DNA of 64,000 nucleotides, taken from NCBI GenBank assembly GCA_964019335.1, contig OZ025739.1, positions 62,001-126,000 of the forward strand, given 5' to 3'. The notes beneath the pieces are model-generated. The model was not told the DNA's origin. It saw nothing but the letters and a program-made list of their open reading frames with translations, and did no database searches. The stretch's first letter is position 1. Each line of letters begins with the position of its first letter. A program made the position numbers and the translations under genes. This DNA comes from Diplonema japonicum. Its lineage: Eukaryota; Euglenozoa; Diplonemea; Diplonemida; Diplonemidae. Shown piece by piece: positions 1 to 10,133 of this stretch.

Positions 1-20
1 ATGAGAAAAGCCATGGCGTC

Positions 21-759
21 ATGCACGACGGGGATAAGGAAAAACCAATGGTGGCAGTACTTGTGGGGTGCGACACGCCAGATGGCACGGAAGCATTAGA
101 AATACAGCACATGGCATACATGCTAAAGAAGGAGCTGGGGTACAGGGTGATAATGCTGGTGGGGGGAGAGGCTGAGAAGGCAGGCGTGGAGTCGGTACTA
201 CAGGGGCTTGGCAATGAGGTCTCTCTCGTTCTGATCAGAGGGGGCGAGACCAACACCAAGGAGACCATCACCATCGCAGGGGAAGAGGTGTCTTTGGAAT
301 GGCTCAAGGAGACAGTAACAGCGCCTTCATGCTGCCTCATTCTTGACTTCCTGTCTTCATGCACACTGGCTACGGCGTCTGACGACATTACGCTACATCT
401 TCCTGCTGAGTGCATCCCGAAGGTGACCTCTGCATGCTCTTGGTTGTTCTCGGGGTTCTTCACTCCTTTACTGGCCGAGATCCTCACCTCTAAAACCCCA
501 CCTACTCTGCTTCACAATGTGGTGCATCACCTGCAGACATACATCACACACGACGACACCTCCGTGGAGATCATGGTATGGTTTTTAGAGCAAGAAAAAA
601 AAGGGGAAAAGAAAAAAAAAAAAAAAAAAAAAAAAAACGCAGGAGAGGGAGTTTCAAGAGGGTGGGTTGCAAACTTGCTGTATCAGCAGGGGGCCTAAGC
701 TTGAAGAGGAAAACTATTCGAGTGAGAATGAAGGTGACGAAGACGAAGCGGGTGAATAG
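21..759 (+). CDS. hypothetical protein, possible inactive caspase-like fold; join(21..575,643..759)
   Basis: Two exons give 223 residues. The intron at 576-642 starts GTATGG, carries a long A run and ends CGCAG; exon 2 continues in phase 0 and ends with an acidic tail. The frame is open upstream of the first ATG to the window edge, so the true N-terminus may lie outside. Order of elements resembles a caspase/metacaspase p20 fold: a hydrophobic strand (VAVLVGCD), a helix with HMAYMLKKELGYRV, then strand VSLVLIRGG where the SGHG histidine would sit and CLILDFLSSCTLA where the catalytic cysteine segment would sit. Neither catalytic residue is in its expected place, so if related it is a pseudoenzyme. 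The fold assignment is inference only; the coding call is firm. Confidence 0.6.
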
Positions 760-1274
760 AATTTTTTTTTTTGAAGAGAAGTGTAGAGCTGCATCTATAG
801 GTGCTTGGATGGAATGTTTTCTTTTGTTGATGGTCTACCCTAGAGTTTTTCTTCTTTTTTCTTTTAGTCCTCACCCCCCTGCCCAAGTGTGTACCCGCAC
901 GAAAAACTGGAAAGAAATTGGGGAAAAAAAAGTTTGCCTTTCTTGCATGCATTAACAAAACAAGAAGGAAAAAAAAAAGGAGAATTTTATTTTATTTTTA
1001 AGTTTTTTTTTTTCGTTTCTAGATTTCCCTTTCCCCCCCCCTCCAAAACCACGTCCTCGTTTAGAAGGAAAAAAAAAAGAGGAAAAAAAAAAACACTCTA
1101 ATTTTTTTTTTTTTTTATACCTTAATTTACCACTTTCATTTTTTCTCCTTTTCCATTTTCTTCCCTCCTTTTTTTTTCTTTCTATATTTGATGAATTATC
1201 CACATAAAAAAAATTCGTACATTCTCACCACAGGCTCCCTTAGCACATCTTCTTTTTTCCCTCAACAAGAAAAA
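760..1274. other. intergenic, low complexity
   Basis: About 0.5 kb of alternating A-rich, T-rich and C-rich runs. I see no coding segment. It should contain the 3' UTR of the upstream gene and the trans-splice acceptor of the P1 gene; several T-rich stretches followed by AG exist, but I cannot choose one. Confidence 0.6.
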
Positions 1275-1653
1275 ATGGCATCCAAGGACGAGCTCGCATG
1301 CGTGTATGGAGGAAACATTTTAATTTTTTTTTCTTCAAAAAAAAATAAAATAAAATAGGTACGCCGCCCTCATCCTTCACGATGAGGGGCTTGAGGTGAC
1401 CGCTGACAAGATTACCTCGCTGTGCAAGGCCGCCAACCTTGAGGTCGAGTCTTTCTACCCTGGGCTCTTCGCCTCCTTCCTCACCGAGGGTGCCAACCTC
1501 GGTGACCTCCTCACCAGCACAGGTGGTGCCGCCCCCGAGGCCGCACCTGCCGCCGCCGCTGGTGGCGATGCGGCCCCCGCGGCTGCCGCCGGTGGCAAGG
1601 CCCCTGCCAAGGAGGAGTCCGAGGAGGAGATGGAATTCGACATGTTCGACTAG
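1275..1653 (+). CDS. RPLP1: 60S acidic ribosomal protein P1; join(1275..1303,1359..1653)
   Basis: Stalk protein of the large ribosomal subunit, which with P2 and P0 recruits translation GTPases. Exon 1 encodes only nine residues (MASKDELAC) plus two bases; the intron begins GTATGG at 1304 and ends AAATAG at 1358. The spliced product of 107 residues has the P1 start ([16 protein letters not shown]), the helical dimerisation domain, an Ala/Gly/Pro-rich hinge at about 65-90 and the acidic tail [13 protein letters not shown], which matches the conserved stalk tail that binds elongation factors. Length is typical of P1. The N-terminal form distinguishes it from P2. The start is preceded by an A-rich leader. 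Confidence 0.93.
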
Positions 1654-1819
1654 AAAACTCCCTCAAAAGGAAAAAAATAAGGCCCCGCCAAAAAAAAAAA
1701 AAAAAGGAAACAACAAGTTTTTTTGTCACTTATTTTTTTTTTTTTTTTGGATCAAATATTTTTTTTTCTCGCCCACCCAGCGTTTCTTCCTTAACCCCAC
1801 CACCACAACGACAGTGACC

Positions 1820-3262
1820 ATGGACATATGCACCGCGTTCGAAATCTGCTGCCAAAAGCAAACCAACGGCATAGGCACCATCGGCATGAAGGTTGTGAAC
1901 AGTGTCCAGCAGTACCTAGTTAGGAACGTGGTGGTCGACAAAATGTTCAAAAGCGTGAGGGTCCGGGTAGGGGAGAGCTGCTTCGACGGCCACTGTAGGT
2001 GTGGATACCTTTCTGAAGGGAAGTACGAAGTAGCCCTGAACACGGGACAGGTAGTGCGCATCAGCACAAGCAGCTTTGACATGTATGACACGGTGACAGA
2101 GGAGCCCCCCTGCACCGCCCCTGTCGTCCTGGGGCACATCACAGCTGAGTGGTTGAGCAGAGTCCTGCAAGGCCCGAAGTACGCGCCTCGTGTTGTTGAC
2201 TTCATTCGGCTGAAGGTGCTCCCGACCAAACCACACTGCACACCCAAACAGCGTGTGAAATATTTTGTAGAAGGAGAGTCGAGACGGCACCCCAAAGGGA
2301 AACCCAAGCTGCTCTTCGTCAAGCTGGGCGTCTCGCGCAACCCGTCCACCGGACTGCAGAACATCGTGTCCGCAAGAGAGAAGCGAGAAGTATACATGTA
2401 CAACAGCATCCTCCATAAGAGTCTGATAAAATTCTCGCCGATGTGTTTACACGGTTCGCACCACGAAGGGGAACATGCTACTGTGCTAGTGTTGGAAGAT
2501 CTCGGGCTGTGGCGGCAGCTGCCTTTTAACGGGATCACAACAAAAACAGAAGCAGAGGGGATCGGGAGGTCCCTCGGCACACTGCACGGAATGTTCTACG
2601 ACGACAGGGAAGGGTTGGCAAGGCACTTCGTGGAGCCTCAGGCTTGCTTCATGAACGAGTACCTGTCAGGGACAGATGGTGTGGTGGAGGCCTTCGCCAA
2701 TGTCATCGAAATCATGCGAAACGGTGTGGTGCCGCAAGACATGGTACCGAAGATGGGCTCCGTGTCCTTTGGGAACAAGTGGCTGGGCATACCTGAGACG
2801 GTCCATGGGACCATCGAGGCGATATTCTCATCTACACCTGTTGCGCTGTGCCACATGACACTGCGGCCAGAACACATCTTCACAACAGAAGACCCTCACG
2901 CCCCCACCACTGCGCTGTTCCTGGACTGGAAGCGTTCCTGTCCTGCGCCCATTGGGTACGACATTGCGGCTATTCTTTCGTTGTGTTACCCTTCGCACAT
3001 GCACCTCATCGACCCCTTGTTGGAGTCATATATCTCTACTCTGACGCTTTCGTGTCCTCCGTCGACCGCCCTTCTGCGCCAGTACGCCACGCAATGCCTC
3101 CTTCCCCTCCTTGTCTGCACGGTCTGTGCGGCAGATGACGCAATTCAGCTGTCTGTGTTGCAAGACGAGCGGGCACTCGTCGACCCTCCCCAGTACACCC
3201 GCCATGCGCTTGATAACATCCTCAGAACGACCAAGATGTGCATAGACTGCGGTGTGCTGTAA
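1820..3262 (+). CDS. APH/EcKinase-like protein with degenerate catalytic loop
   Basis: 480 residues, no intron seen. The C-terminal half follows the aminoglycoside-phosphotransferase / ecdysteroid-kinase-like pattern: a nucleotide-lobe region near residue 165 (LLFVKLGVS), a helix with E-x-x-x-Y (AREKREVYMYN), a catalytic-loop segment at 344-354 (CHMTLRPEHIF) and a strand with LFLDWKRS around 366-373. In active members the loop reads H-G-D...N; here the Asp is Thr and the Asn is His, while the later metal-binding Asp (369) is kept. The protein is therefore probably a pseudokinase or uses altered chemistry. The ATG at 1820 is preferred because the in-frame upstream stretch overlaps the P1 gene and is homopolymer-encoded. 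Confidence 0.6.
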   Translation: MDICTAFEICCQKQTNGIGTIGMKVVNSVQQYLVRNVVVDKMFKSVRVRVGESCFDGHCRCGYLSEGKYEVALNTGQVVRISTSSFDMYDTVTEEPPCTAPVVLGHITAEWLSRVLQGPKYAPRVVDFIRLKVLPTKPHCTPKQRVKYFVEGESRRHPKGKPKLLFVKLGVSRNPSTGLQNIVSAREKREVYMYNSILHKSLIKFSPMCLHGSHHEGEHATVLVLEDLGLWRQLPFNGITTKTEAEGIGRSLGTLHGMFYDDREGLARHFVEPQACFMNEYLSGTDGVVEAFANVIEIMRNGVVPQDMVPKMGSVSFGNKWLGIPETVHGTIEAIFSSTPVALCHMTLRPEHIFTTEDPHAPTTALFLDWKRSCPAPIGYDIAAILSLCYPSHMHLIDPLLESYISTLTLSCPPSTALLRQYATQCLLPLLVCTVCAADDAIQLSVLQDERALVDPPQYTRHALDNILRTTKMCIDCGVL

Positions 3263-3524
3263 GTTAGAACTTTTTTTTTTTGTTAAAAAGGGCGTGCGAG
3301 TCATGAAGAATTATCCTTATAAAAGGCGCCGGAAGAACGCCTTGTTTTTTTTCTTTTCATTTACACTGAATTTATTTTTGTTTGTATACCCCGCAATTTC
3401 TTTTTGTTAAATTGCAAATTTACCTCTTTTTTTTTTCTCCCCACACAACAGGTTGGTTGGTAGGGTGAGGAGGGAACATATACAAAAAAAGAAGAAAAAA
3501 AAGCTAGAAAAGTACGAAAACAAA

Positions 3525-5649
3525 ATGGAGTCCCGCTTCAACTTTTTAAAGTCTCTGAAGAAACAGATGCAGAAGTCGATTGCGAGCGACCCTGTGAAAA
3601 AGTACGCCGCAACATGGGAGCTACTGAAATCCGCTGTTGAGGGGAGGGGGCACGGGTCCCCTGCACGGGGTGTGTCTTCTAAGGCGACTGCCGACATCAA
3701 GTCACACCTAAAGACCATGCTGGGGCTGCTCATCGACGAAGCTAAGAAGGGCGAGATCCACGGCGCCGCCCCGCCTTGCTACGAGTACATGCTGAAGAAA
3801 GGCGTTCTGAAACAGCTTTGCACGTTCGCAAAATGGCAAAACTTCGATCTACTGCTGCTGCACCACATAGCCGACATTGTCCTCTTCGTGTCGCCCCTAC
3901 TAGGCCACTTCAAGCAAGCCACCGCACCACTTCTAGACCTGCTACAGCATTCCGAGTCCAAGCTGCAACTATGGGTCAAGAACAGATCTGCCGATGTGTT
4001 GGACCACCACACTCGCTGCCTGTCTCACGGGTTCATCCAGTTGGTCTACAGCATCGCATGGCAATTGCAGTGTTCCCACAGTGTGGTGGAGTGTGTGGAC
4101 TTCTTTTTTGTCGACAAAACACGTTTTGAGTTCGACGAAAAGGAGATCAAACCAACAGAGAAGACAGCCTCGTTCATCTTGCTGGAGTTCGTGGTCCCTT
4201 ACTTGAAGAGAACGGAAGAGGTGGTCGCCGCAAGCGAGATAGACTACGACGATCTGCTTGCAATCGGCAGCACTTCACATGAGATCTACACAACAGAGGT
4301 GGCGGTGGACGCTTTGTGCTGTGTCTTTAACCTGCAGAATGACAACGTAGCCAACTATCTAGAAGGCAAGGGGTGCTTTATTGCGGGTCTTATCACACAG
4401 AACATCTCAAAGCTGTGCAAGGAGCTTCTCGACAGGGAACACTGCGACGAGTACAGCACCAAAGAGCTCCTCATGGAGCAGCTCCAGAGACGTGTTCAGC
4501 TCCTCAGTGCGGTGTCGCACCATGCTAAACAGCACTTCCGCGAGACCTTCCAGCAGCAGTTCACTCTGCATGTTGTGGAGCAGGTGTTCGTTGCAAGGCT
4601 TCAAGGCAACCTTAGAGACAAAGAGAACGTGTTGCAGCTCGCCTCCTTCCTCCTCGAGAGCCTTCCTTTGAAACCGTTTTGCGACGAATTAGTTGCGGGG
4701 CTGCTGTCGCCCTCTGTGAAAAAATCGCTTTTCCCAGCCATCATGGAGTCCGACAAGTGTTTGGTGCCGTCTGTGCTCAACCTGTTCCTTATCATGTTCA
4801 AGGTGAGGCCTAACAAGGTAGCCGATGAGCTCCTTGCAGGGTCGCTCAAGGTGTACACCAACGGTGTCCAACCTGACGAGATGTATTATCCGTCGCTGGC
4901 TGATATCAATGAGCTGTTCCACCCGTGTTTGTTCCTTGGGGACGATGACCCGAAGACGCGAAAGGATCAACACAACACGCAGCTGAAGATGCAAGCCATG
5001 TGCGCACTGGAGAAGGGCGCCGCCATGCTGGAATGCCCAATGAAGTGGGAACCCGTGCAACCCTTATCTGAATGCGAAAAACCGTGTTTTTTGGAGCTCA
5101 TCATGCAACGGTGCGCCACCATCTTCGACCAGCCTATCGATGTGACCCTCGTGCTGCTGGACATCATCACCACTATGGCGCACCTTAACAACAAGGCGTT
5201 GTCCTACTCCCTTTTCTGCATGCGGAGTAAAAATGTTCTCACGCTTGCTCAAGTATGTTATCGGTTCCAACAGCACACCCTTACAGTCACTATCCGCTTT
5301 GAGAAAGATGACAGCAAGCTGGGTGGAACAATGGGGCGACGAGATCTTCAAAACCAAAATAACGAAACTAAGACGGTCGCTTGGCATTATAAACGACGGG
5401 GGCGACGCGACAGTTTCTGAGAGGGACGATCAGGCACAGGTATGCTGAATAATATAATAATTACCAAAAAAAAAAATTTTTTTTTTGTAGCTCTTCGAGG
5501 CAGCGCTGTTGCTAGAAGAATGGCGGAGGGAGGTGAGAGAGACGGTTAATGTGTTGAAGGACTGCACCACGTGTGCAGAAATGACGGCAACCATCGAAGA
5601 GGAAGAGGAAGGGAAACAGACAGAAAGTGAAGAGGAGTATGGGTATTGA
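3525..5649 (+). CDS. FHIP (FAM160/RAI16-like) family protein; join(3525..5252,5287..5439,5491..5649)
   Basis: 679 residues, all helical in appearance. FHIP proteins join FTS and Hook to link dynein to early endosomes. Family features seen: an N-terminal helical region with LLKSAVEG, then KTMLGLLIDEA followed by a conserved Pro-Pro and YEYMLKKGVLKQL near residue 85-100, and a C-terminal LFEAALLLEEW motif that begins the last exon. The first intron (5253-5286) is only 34 bases and runs GTATGT...TTACAG; the alternative AG at 5273 would put the protein in a poor frame that stops at 5420. The second intron (5440-5490) has an A run then a T run before GTAG. The tail is acidic. Family call rests on pattern similarity, not a search. 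Confidence 0.65.
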
Positions 5650-6062
5650 TATCTTTTTTTTTTTATTTTTTTTTTATTATTATCTGTTAGATGAGAAGGA
5701 AAAAAAAAAGAAAAAAAAGCGAACAAGCGGTAAAAAAAAAATCCCCTCCCCCCCTCTTCAAAAAAAAAACTTCTTCCATTTTTTCTTTCCGAAAAAAAAA
5801 ATGCTATGTCGTTTTTTATTATTCCTCCAAAAAAAAGATTTAAAAAAAACATCATCACAGGAGGGGTGGGGTGGAGGGTCCGTTAGGAAGGGTGTGCGGG
5901 GGGGGCTGCCCCTTTTTCCCTTAATCCCCCTTTCCCGTTTCTCTTGTCATTTCTACACTCACCTGTATAAAAAAAAAAGAAGAAAAGAAGAAAAAAAGAG
6001 GGAATTGGTGCCTCTGTGACCCCCCTCTAAAAAAAAGAAACCCTCCTCCCCTGTCCCCCACC
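5650..6062. other. intergenic, low complexity
   Basis: About 0.4 kb of T-, A- and C-rich runs with a G-rich patch near 5860-5910. No coding signal. Ends in a C-rich stretch immediately before the next ATG. Confidence 0.6.
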
Positions 6063-6312
6063 ATGAACGGTGATGATCGCTCATGGGAAGAAGAAGAGGA
6101 CGAGGAAGACGAAGAAGAGGATGTCGAATTCAGTGAAGAAAGCGACGATAAACTAGGGACAACGAACAAAGAATCACATATTAGAAAGAGGCTGGAAGAA
6201 GAAGAACGAGACGAAGAGGACGAAGAAACTGAAGAGGAGGAAGAAGAAGAAGAAGAGCTGTACGGGCAACTGGAACAACAGGCGTTTATACCTGGTATCT
6301 ATCAAGGAGAGG

Positions 6313-6344
<32 letters not shown>

Positions 6345-6448
6345 AGGAACAAGGGTAAAACTTGCGCCAGAGAACAATGTGCGGTGTGCAGTCGGCTGCC
6401 ACTGGCACGCAGTGATGGGTCTTTGTTGTGGGAAGGTGGGCATGGTAT

Positions 6449-6498
<50 letters not shown>

Positions 6499-6769
6499 CT
6501 CCCTCCTAAAAACCACATAGGTGCAACGGGGTCACGGGGACGAAGGCAACAGCACTTCAAAGGTTTTTGTAACCTTTGCATTTCCCGAGTCCACGACACC
6601 ATCCGCTCTCAGCACAGCTTCCTTCACTCTGCCTGCAGGCGTTCTGCTCTACGCCGACAGACGGCGGAGTCGAGCCAACACATCTGTAATAAGCAACACT
6701 ACCTCTCCACCCCAACCTTCTATCCTTGCTGCCACTACCGCGTCTCCCCGGAGAAAAAATTCTCGGTAG
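6063..6769 (+). CDS. acidic hypothetical protein, possible SH3-like barrel; join(6063..6294,6347..6444,6521..6769)
   Basis: 192 residues in three exons. Residues 1-65 are almost entirely Glu/Asp with short basic interruptions. After the first splice the sequence reads PGTRVKLAPENNVRCAVGC and WHAVMGLCCGKVGM, then VFVTF and a hydrophobic ALL-type end, a spacing reminiscent of small SH3-like or Mib/Herc2-type barrels (W, GK-x-G-x-V, V-x-V-x-F). The tail is Ser/Thr/Pro-rich and basic. Intron 1 (6295-6346) has a long A run before ACAG; intron 2 (6445-6520) is dominated by about 50 T. Both joins preserve frame. The coding structure is well supported; the domain suggestion is weak. Confidence 0.6.
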
Positions 6770-8091
6770 GCGGAAGGGAGAATGTAGTACAAGGAGGGGA
6801 GGGGGGAGGGGACATTACATTTCCCCCCCTCTTTTTTTTTTTTACTTTTATTCTCTCTCTTCATGGGAAGGGGTCAGGGTGGGGGTTCTTTTTTTTTTTT
6901 TACAATTTTCAAGAAGGAAGAGGGCCTCGAAGCGTGTTGTTTAGGTAAGGGGAGGGGGGGTGACAGAAAGGCAAACTTTTGCAAAAAATCTGATAACGTA
7001 TTTTAGGAGGGGGGGGGGGAGAGTGGGAGTGGGCGTTCAAAAATGTGTTGCAATAATATTTCCCCAATGAAAAAAAAAATATTCCCCCCCTTAGATGCCT
7101 AGTTTTTATTTATGTAGTCCCTCGTTCCCTTTATCCTTTTCTGTGCACCGAACGCCCCTCCCCCCCTTTAAAAAAGTGCCCCTTTTTTCTTTTTCTTTTC
7201 CATTGTATTTTTTTTTTTTTTTTTTTTTATATTTTACTCTTTTTCTAGTTTCTTCTCCTACTTTTTTTGTTTATGCCCTTGTTATTAAGAGAACAAAAAA
7301 GAAAAAAAATGGAAAAAGGGGGAAAAAAAAAGAAGGGGTGGTGATGAAGGGAAGAAAAAAAAAAACAATATTTTTTTGAGTCAACTCCTCCATCGCACCC
7401 CACCCCACCCCTTTTTCCTTTCTTCACTTCTAGTGCAGGGATGGTACTTTAAAAAAAAAAGAATAGTTTGGGAGTGGGGGGAGTTTTTTTTTTTTTTTTT
7501 TCGTCCCCTTTTTTTCTTGAGAAGACTAGAACAGGTACAGTGAATCGCAGTGACGCCGAGTGCAAAGACTGAGCATGCTAATCTATTGTTCCCCCCCTTG
7601 TTTTTTTTTGGATAGAGAACAGGGTAACTATGCAATACTTGAGGGGTGGGGGGGGGAGGTATATGTTCTTTTTCTCCCTTTTTCATCCACCTTCCCTCGC
7701 CCCCCCCCCCCCCCCCCCCCCCCCTTCCTGCCTAATTCCATCCGCTTCTAATCAAGAAAAAAAATACTGCAAATCCTCTTTAAATCTTGTCCCGAAGGAG
7801 AGCACAAATAATTTTTGTCCCGTGTTAAGCAAAAACAGGGGGGGGGGGGGGGGGGCGAATAGTGATCAGTATATTTTTTTTTTTTTTACAAAAGTTCCCC
7901 CCCTCTCTCTCTTTTTTTTTTTCAATTCTCCTGTTAGTTCTCCAGACCTCGTACCTTTGGCTTTCTTCTTTTTTTTTTTCTCTTTATTGAAAACCCACTC
8001 CTACCTTTCCCCTTGTTTTTTTTCTTTCTATTTTTTTTTTCTCCCTATTTATCTACTTTTTTTTTTAAAGTTTTTTTTTTTTTTGTTACAC
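6770..8091. other. intergenic, long homopolymer tracts
   Basis: 1.3 kb without a credible gene. It contains T tracts at 7208-7228 and 7486-7501, a C tract of about 24 at 7701-7724 and a G tract of about 17 near 7838-7855. Predicted reading frames here are only Lys/Phe/Pro homopolymers. The last 100 bases are T-rich and probably carry the trans-splice acceptor of the next gene. Confidence 0.6.
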
Positions 8092-8346
8092 ATGGAACCG
8101 GCGAAGATTAAAAGTGAAAGAAACGGCCGAAGGCTCATATCCCTTCTTGATTCTGAAGCACAGCTAGAGAGCTCCATGAAGGCGAAGCCGATACAACAAA
8201 AAGCGGCGAAGAACCACCATGCCCACGGTATACAACACATGAGCAACAGCTTGGCGTTGGGGGACATGGACGGAAGCAGCCCAGCCGGGTTCAGAAAAGG
8301 ACTCAAGGGGAAGAATATTAGAGAAATCATGCTCGCTGTGCGGTGA
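8092..8346 (+). CDS. small basic hypothetical protein (84 aa)
   Basis: Starts MEPAKIKSERNGRR and ends NIREIMLAVR; Lys/Arg/Ser-rich with a His cluster in the middle (NHHAHGIQH). No signal peptide, membrane segment or recognised domain. The preceding T tract followed by ACAC before the ATG resembles other gene starts in the window. Composition differs clearly from the flanking homopolymers, so I take it as coding, but it may be one exon of a longer gene. No function proposed. Confidence 0.5.
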   Translation: MEPAKIKSERNGRRLISLLDSEAQLESSMKAKPIQQKAAKNHHAHGIQHMSNSLALGDMDGSSPAGFRKGLKGKNIREIMLAVR

Positions 8347-8420
8347 TTATTATTATTATTATTATTTTTTTTTTTTTTTTCTTTTCCCACTTCAAAAAAA
8401 AAAAGCCCCCCCAAAGAAAA

Positions 8421-8891
8421 ATGCCTGCCCCGTTGGCTAAGTTGTGCATATTGCTGGTTATGATTGAAATAGGAGGGGGTCAGAAAATAGGCAGTGAGAT
8501 AGATGTTGAAGAGAAGAATAGGTGCGAGCATGAGAATGCGTTGAGCAGGTGTGTTCCGTGCAATGAGGAAGAGAACAGAGAAGTGCCAATGTGTATGAAG
8601 GAGCCTTTCCGGCTTCGGAGAGTCTGTGAAGCTAGTGAAAAAAAATATCTTCCTTGTGAAGAAGAAAGCGAGAGCACGAAGAAGCACCACCAGCACAACC
8701 ACTTCAAAACCGGTATCGCCTCGGAGTTCAACCCCCAGTCCATGCACAGCGTACTGCGCAGCAGTTTGTTCAGCTTCGAGCTTGTCTGCCTCATCATGGC
8801 CATCACCTGCGGCCTCCTGATGCGACACAGAAAATCCCTTCTCATGGCACAGCAACAACACCGATACTTCAAGTTGATTGAAAGATCTTAA
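8421..8891 (+). CDS. JTB-like type I membrane protein
   Basis: 156 residues. Hydrophobic N-terminus (LAKLCILLVMIEIGGG) fits a signal peptide. A luminal region has Cys pairs (CEHENALSRCVPC, then a further three Cys to YLPC), followed by a transmembrane segment at about 118-137 (SFELVCLIMAITCGLLM), and a short basic tail ending KLIERS. This order - spaced cysteines, single membrane span, basic tail of about 25 residues with a final IES/IER - matches the JTB (jumping translocation breakpoint) family, whose usual length is about 145. Cysteine spacing is not identical, so the assignment is tentative; membrane topology is clear from the sequence. Confidence 0.55.
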   Translation: MPAPLAKLCILLVMIEIGGGQKIGSEIDVEEKNRCEHENALSRCVPCNEEENREVPMCMKEPFRLRRVCEASEKKYLPCEEESESTKKHHQHNHFKTGIASEFNPQSMHSVLRSSLFSFELVCLIMAITCGLLMRHRKSLLMAQQQHRYFKLIERS

Positions 8892-9117
8892 AAAAAAAAA
8901 ATAATAATAATAATAATAATACGAGGCGGAGGTAATATTGTAGATCTGGCTCTGTTAAGTTATTTTTTTTTTTTCTTTTCTTTCTTTCTCTTTTTTTTTT
9001 TTTTTTTTGCATTTATTTCCATTTTGTTTATTCTCGAGTGACCCCACACAATATACACAGCACACAGGGGCTTTTTTTTTTCCCCCTAAAAATTTTTTTT
9101 CCCCCCCCTCTCGAACA

Positions 9118-10020
9118 ATGTACCGAAACCCAGAGCTGATTCACATGTCATCCTTTGAGAATTTGCAAGGGATGGACAGGACGATGAAAGGGTTCAACAC
9201 ATGGTTAGTAGGTGGGTACTGTGGCTTGAAGCAACGGCACGAAAAAAACCCGGTCGTCCCGAAGACGGAAAGCTCCCAGCGGCTGAAGGCAAAAATAGAC
9301 GAGATGCGCAAGAAATTCGCGGGGTACCGACGGGACGCCAAGGAAAAGCGACGGCAAAACACCACCAAGCAAATAGCTTTTGTAAAACGACCCATTGCCC
9401 CCCAAGCACCTATCACGGAGAAGAGTAAAGCACCCCGTCCCAACACAGGCAGCCATCGGATGCACCTCAAAACATGTCTAATCGATCAGATCACGCAATC
9501 GAATTACATCTCCATGTTCCCTCCTCTGTTCACACCTTATGACAGATCCAATACCATGCTTCGTGGATGGGATGCTGAGATGAAAACGTATTATGCTCCC
9601 ACGGGTTCGAAGCAGTCTTCAAACGAGCCACCAGCATTCCCTTCCAGCCCAGTCCCGAGAAGGAAGGCAGGGAAGGACAGCTTCCTTCCCACAGGGTCTG
9701 CTGTGAACGCTTATCGCCACTACACCAACTACCGTCTTGCGGTGGAACGATCTCAAAAAGCAGCACCTTCCAAGACAGGTTCCCAGCCGCTCACCAACCT
9801 CCTTCGCGCACAATGTTCATCGTCTCTTCAAAGCACAATGACCAGTAACACTACCAAGCTGGACTCTCCCGTCTGCAAGACGATTAGAACCAAACCGCTC
9901 GCCGATAATGTCAGGGCCGCCATCCAGAAGCAGTTGAACAATGAAATCTCTCGTAAGCACAACGAAGAGATAGAAGACATGTCCCCGCCCAGCTCCCCCC
10001 AACCGGACAACACGCAATGA
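9118..10020 (+). CDS. hypothetical basic protein (300 aa)
   Basis: Single open frame beginning MYRNPELIHMSSF directly after a T/C-rich tract and ACA. Lys/Arg-rich N-terminal third with a short helical, probably coiled-coil stretch around 52-80 (KAKIDEMRKKFAGYRRDAKEK), then a Ser/Pro/Thr-rich middle and an acidic end. No recognised domain or membrane segment. It lies just upstream of an STPG-repeat gene and shares its low-complexity character, so a cytoskeletal role is possible, but this is only context. Coding call rests on sustained non-homopolymer composition and length. Confidence 0.65.
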   Translation: MYRNPELIHMSSFENLQGMDRTMKGFNTWLVGGYCGLKQRHEKNPVVPKTESSQRLKAKIDEMRKKFAGYRRDAKEKRRQNTTKQIAFVKRPIAPQAPITEKSKAPRPNTGSHRMHLKTCLIDQITQSNYISMFPPLFTPYDRSNTMLRGWDAEMKTYYAPTGSKQSSNEPPAFPSSPVPRRKAGKDSFLPTGSAVNAYRHYTNYRLAVERSQKAAPSKTGSQPLTNLLRAQCSSSLQSTMTSNTTKLDSPVCKTIRTKPLADNVRAAIQKQLNNEISRKHNEEIEDMSPPSSPQPDNTQ

Positions 10021-10133
10021 ACTGTTATAGGTATACACTGCCCTTCCGGGCGGTTGTGGGCTCCAGAAAATCTTAGCCCCCCCTTTTTTTTTGATCCCTT
10101 TGCCGGCTCGGTGACACACCACCAGGTCACGTC

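Noticed and set aside
1439-1819. Upstream in-frame extension of the kinase-like protein through the P1 gene
   Set aside because: It overlaps the P1 coding exon in another frame and then a homopolymer-encoded Lys/Phe stretch; the ATG at 1820 begins the complex region.
7630-8091. N-terminal extension of the 84-aa protein
   Set aside because: Encoded by T and C tracts; no start of biological appearance, and the complex sequence begins at 8092.
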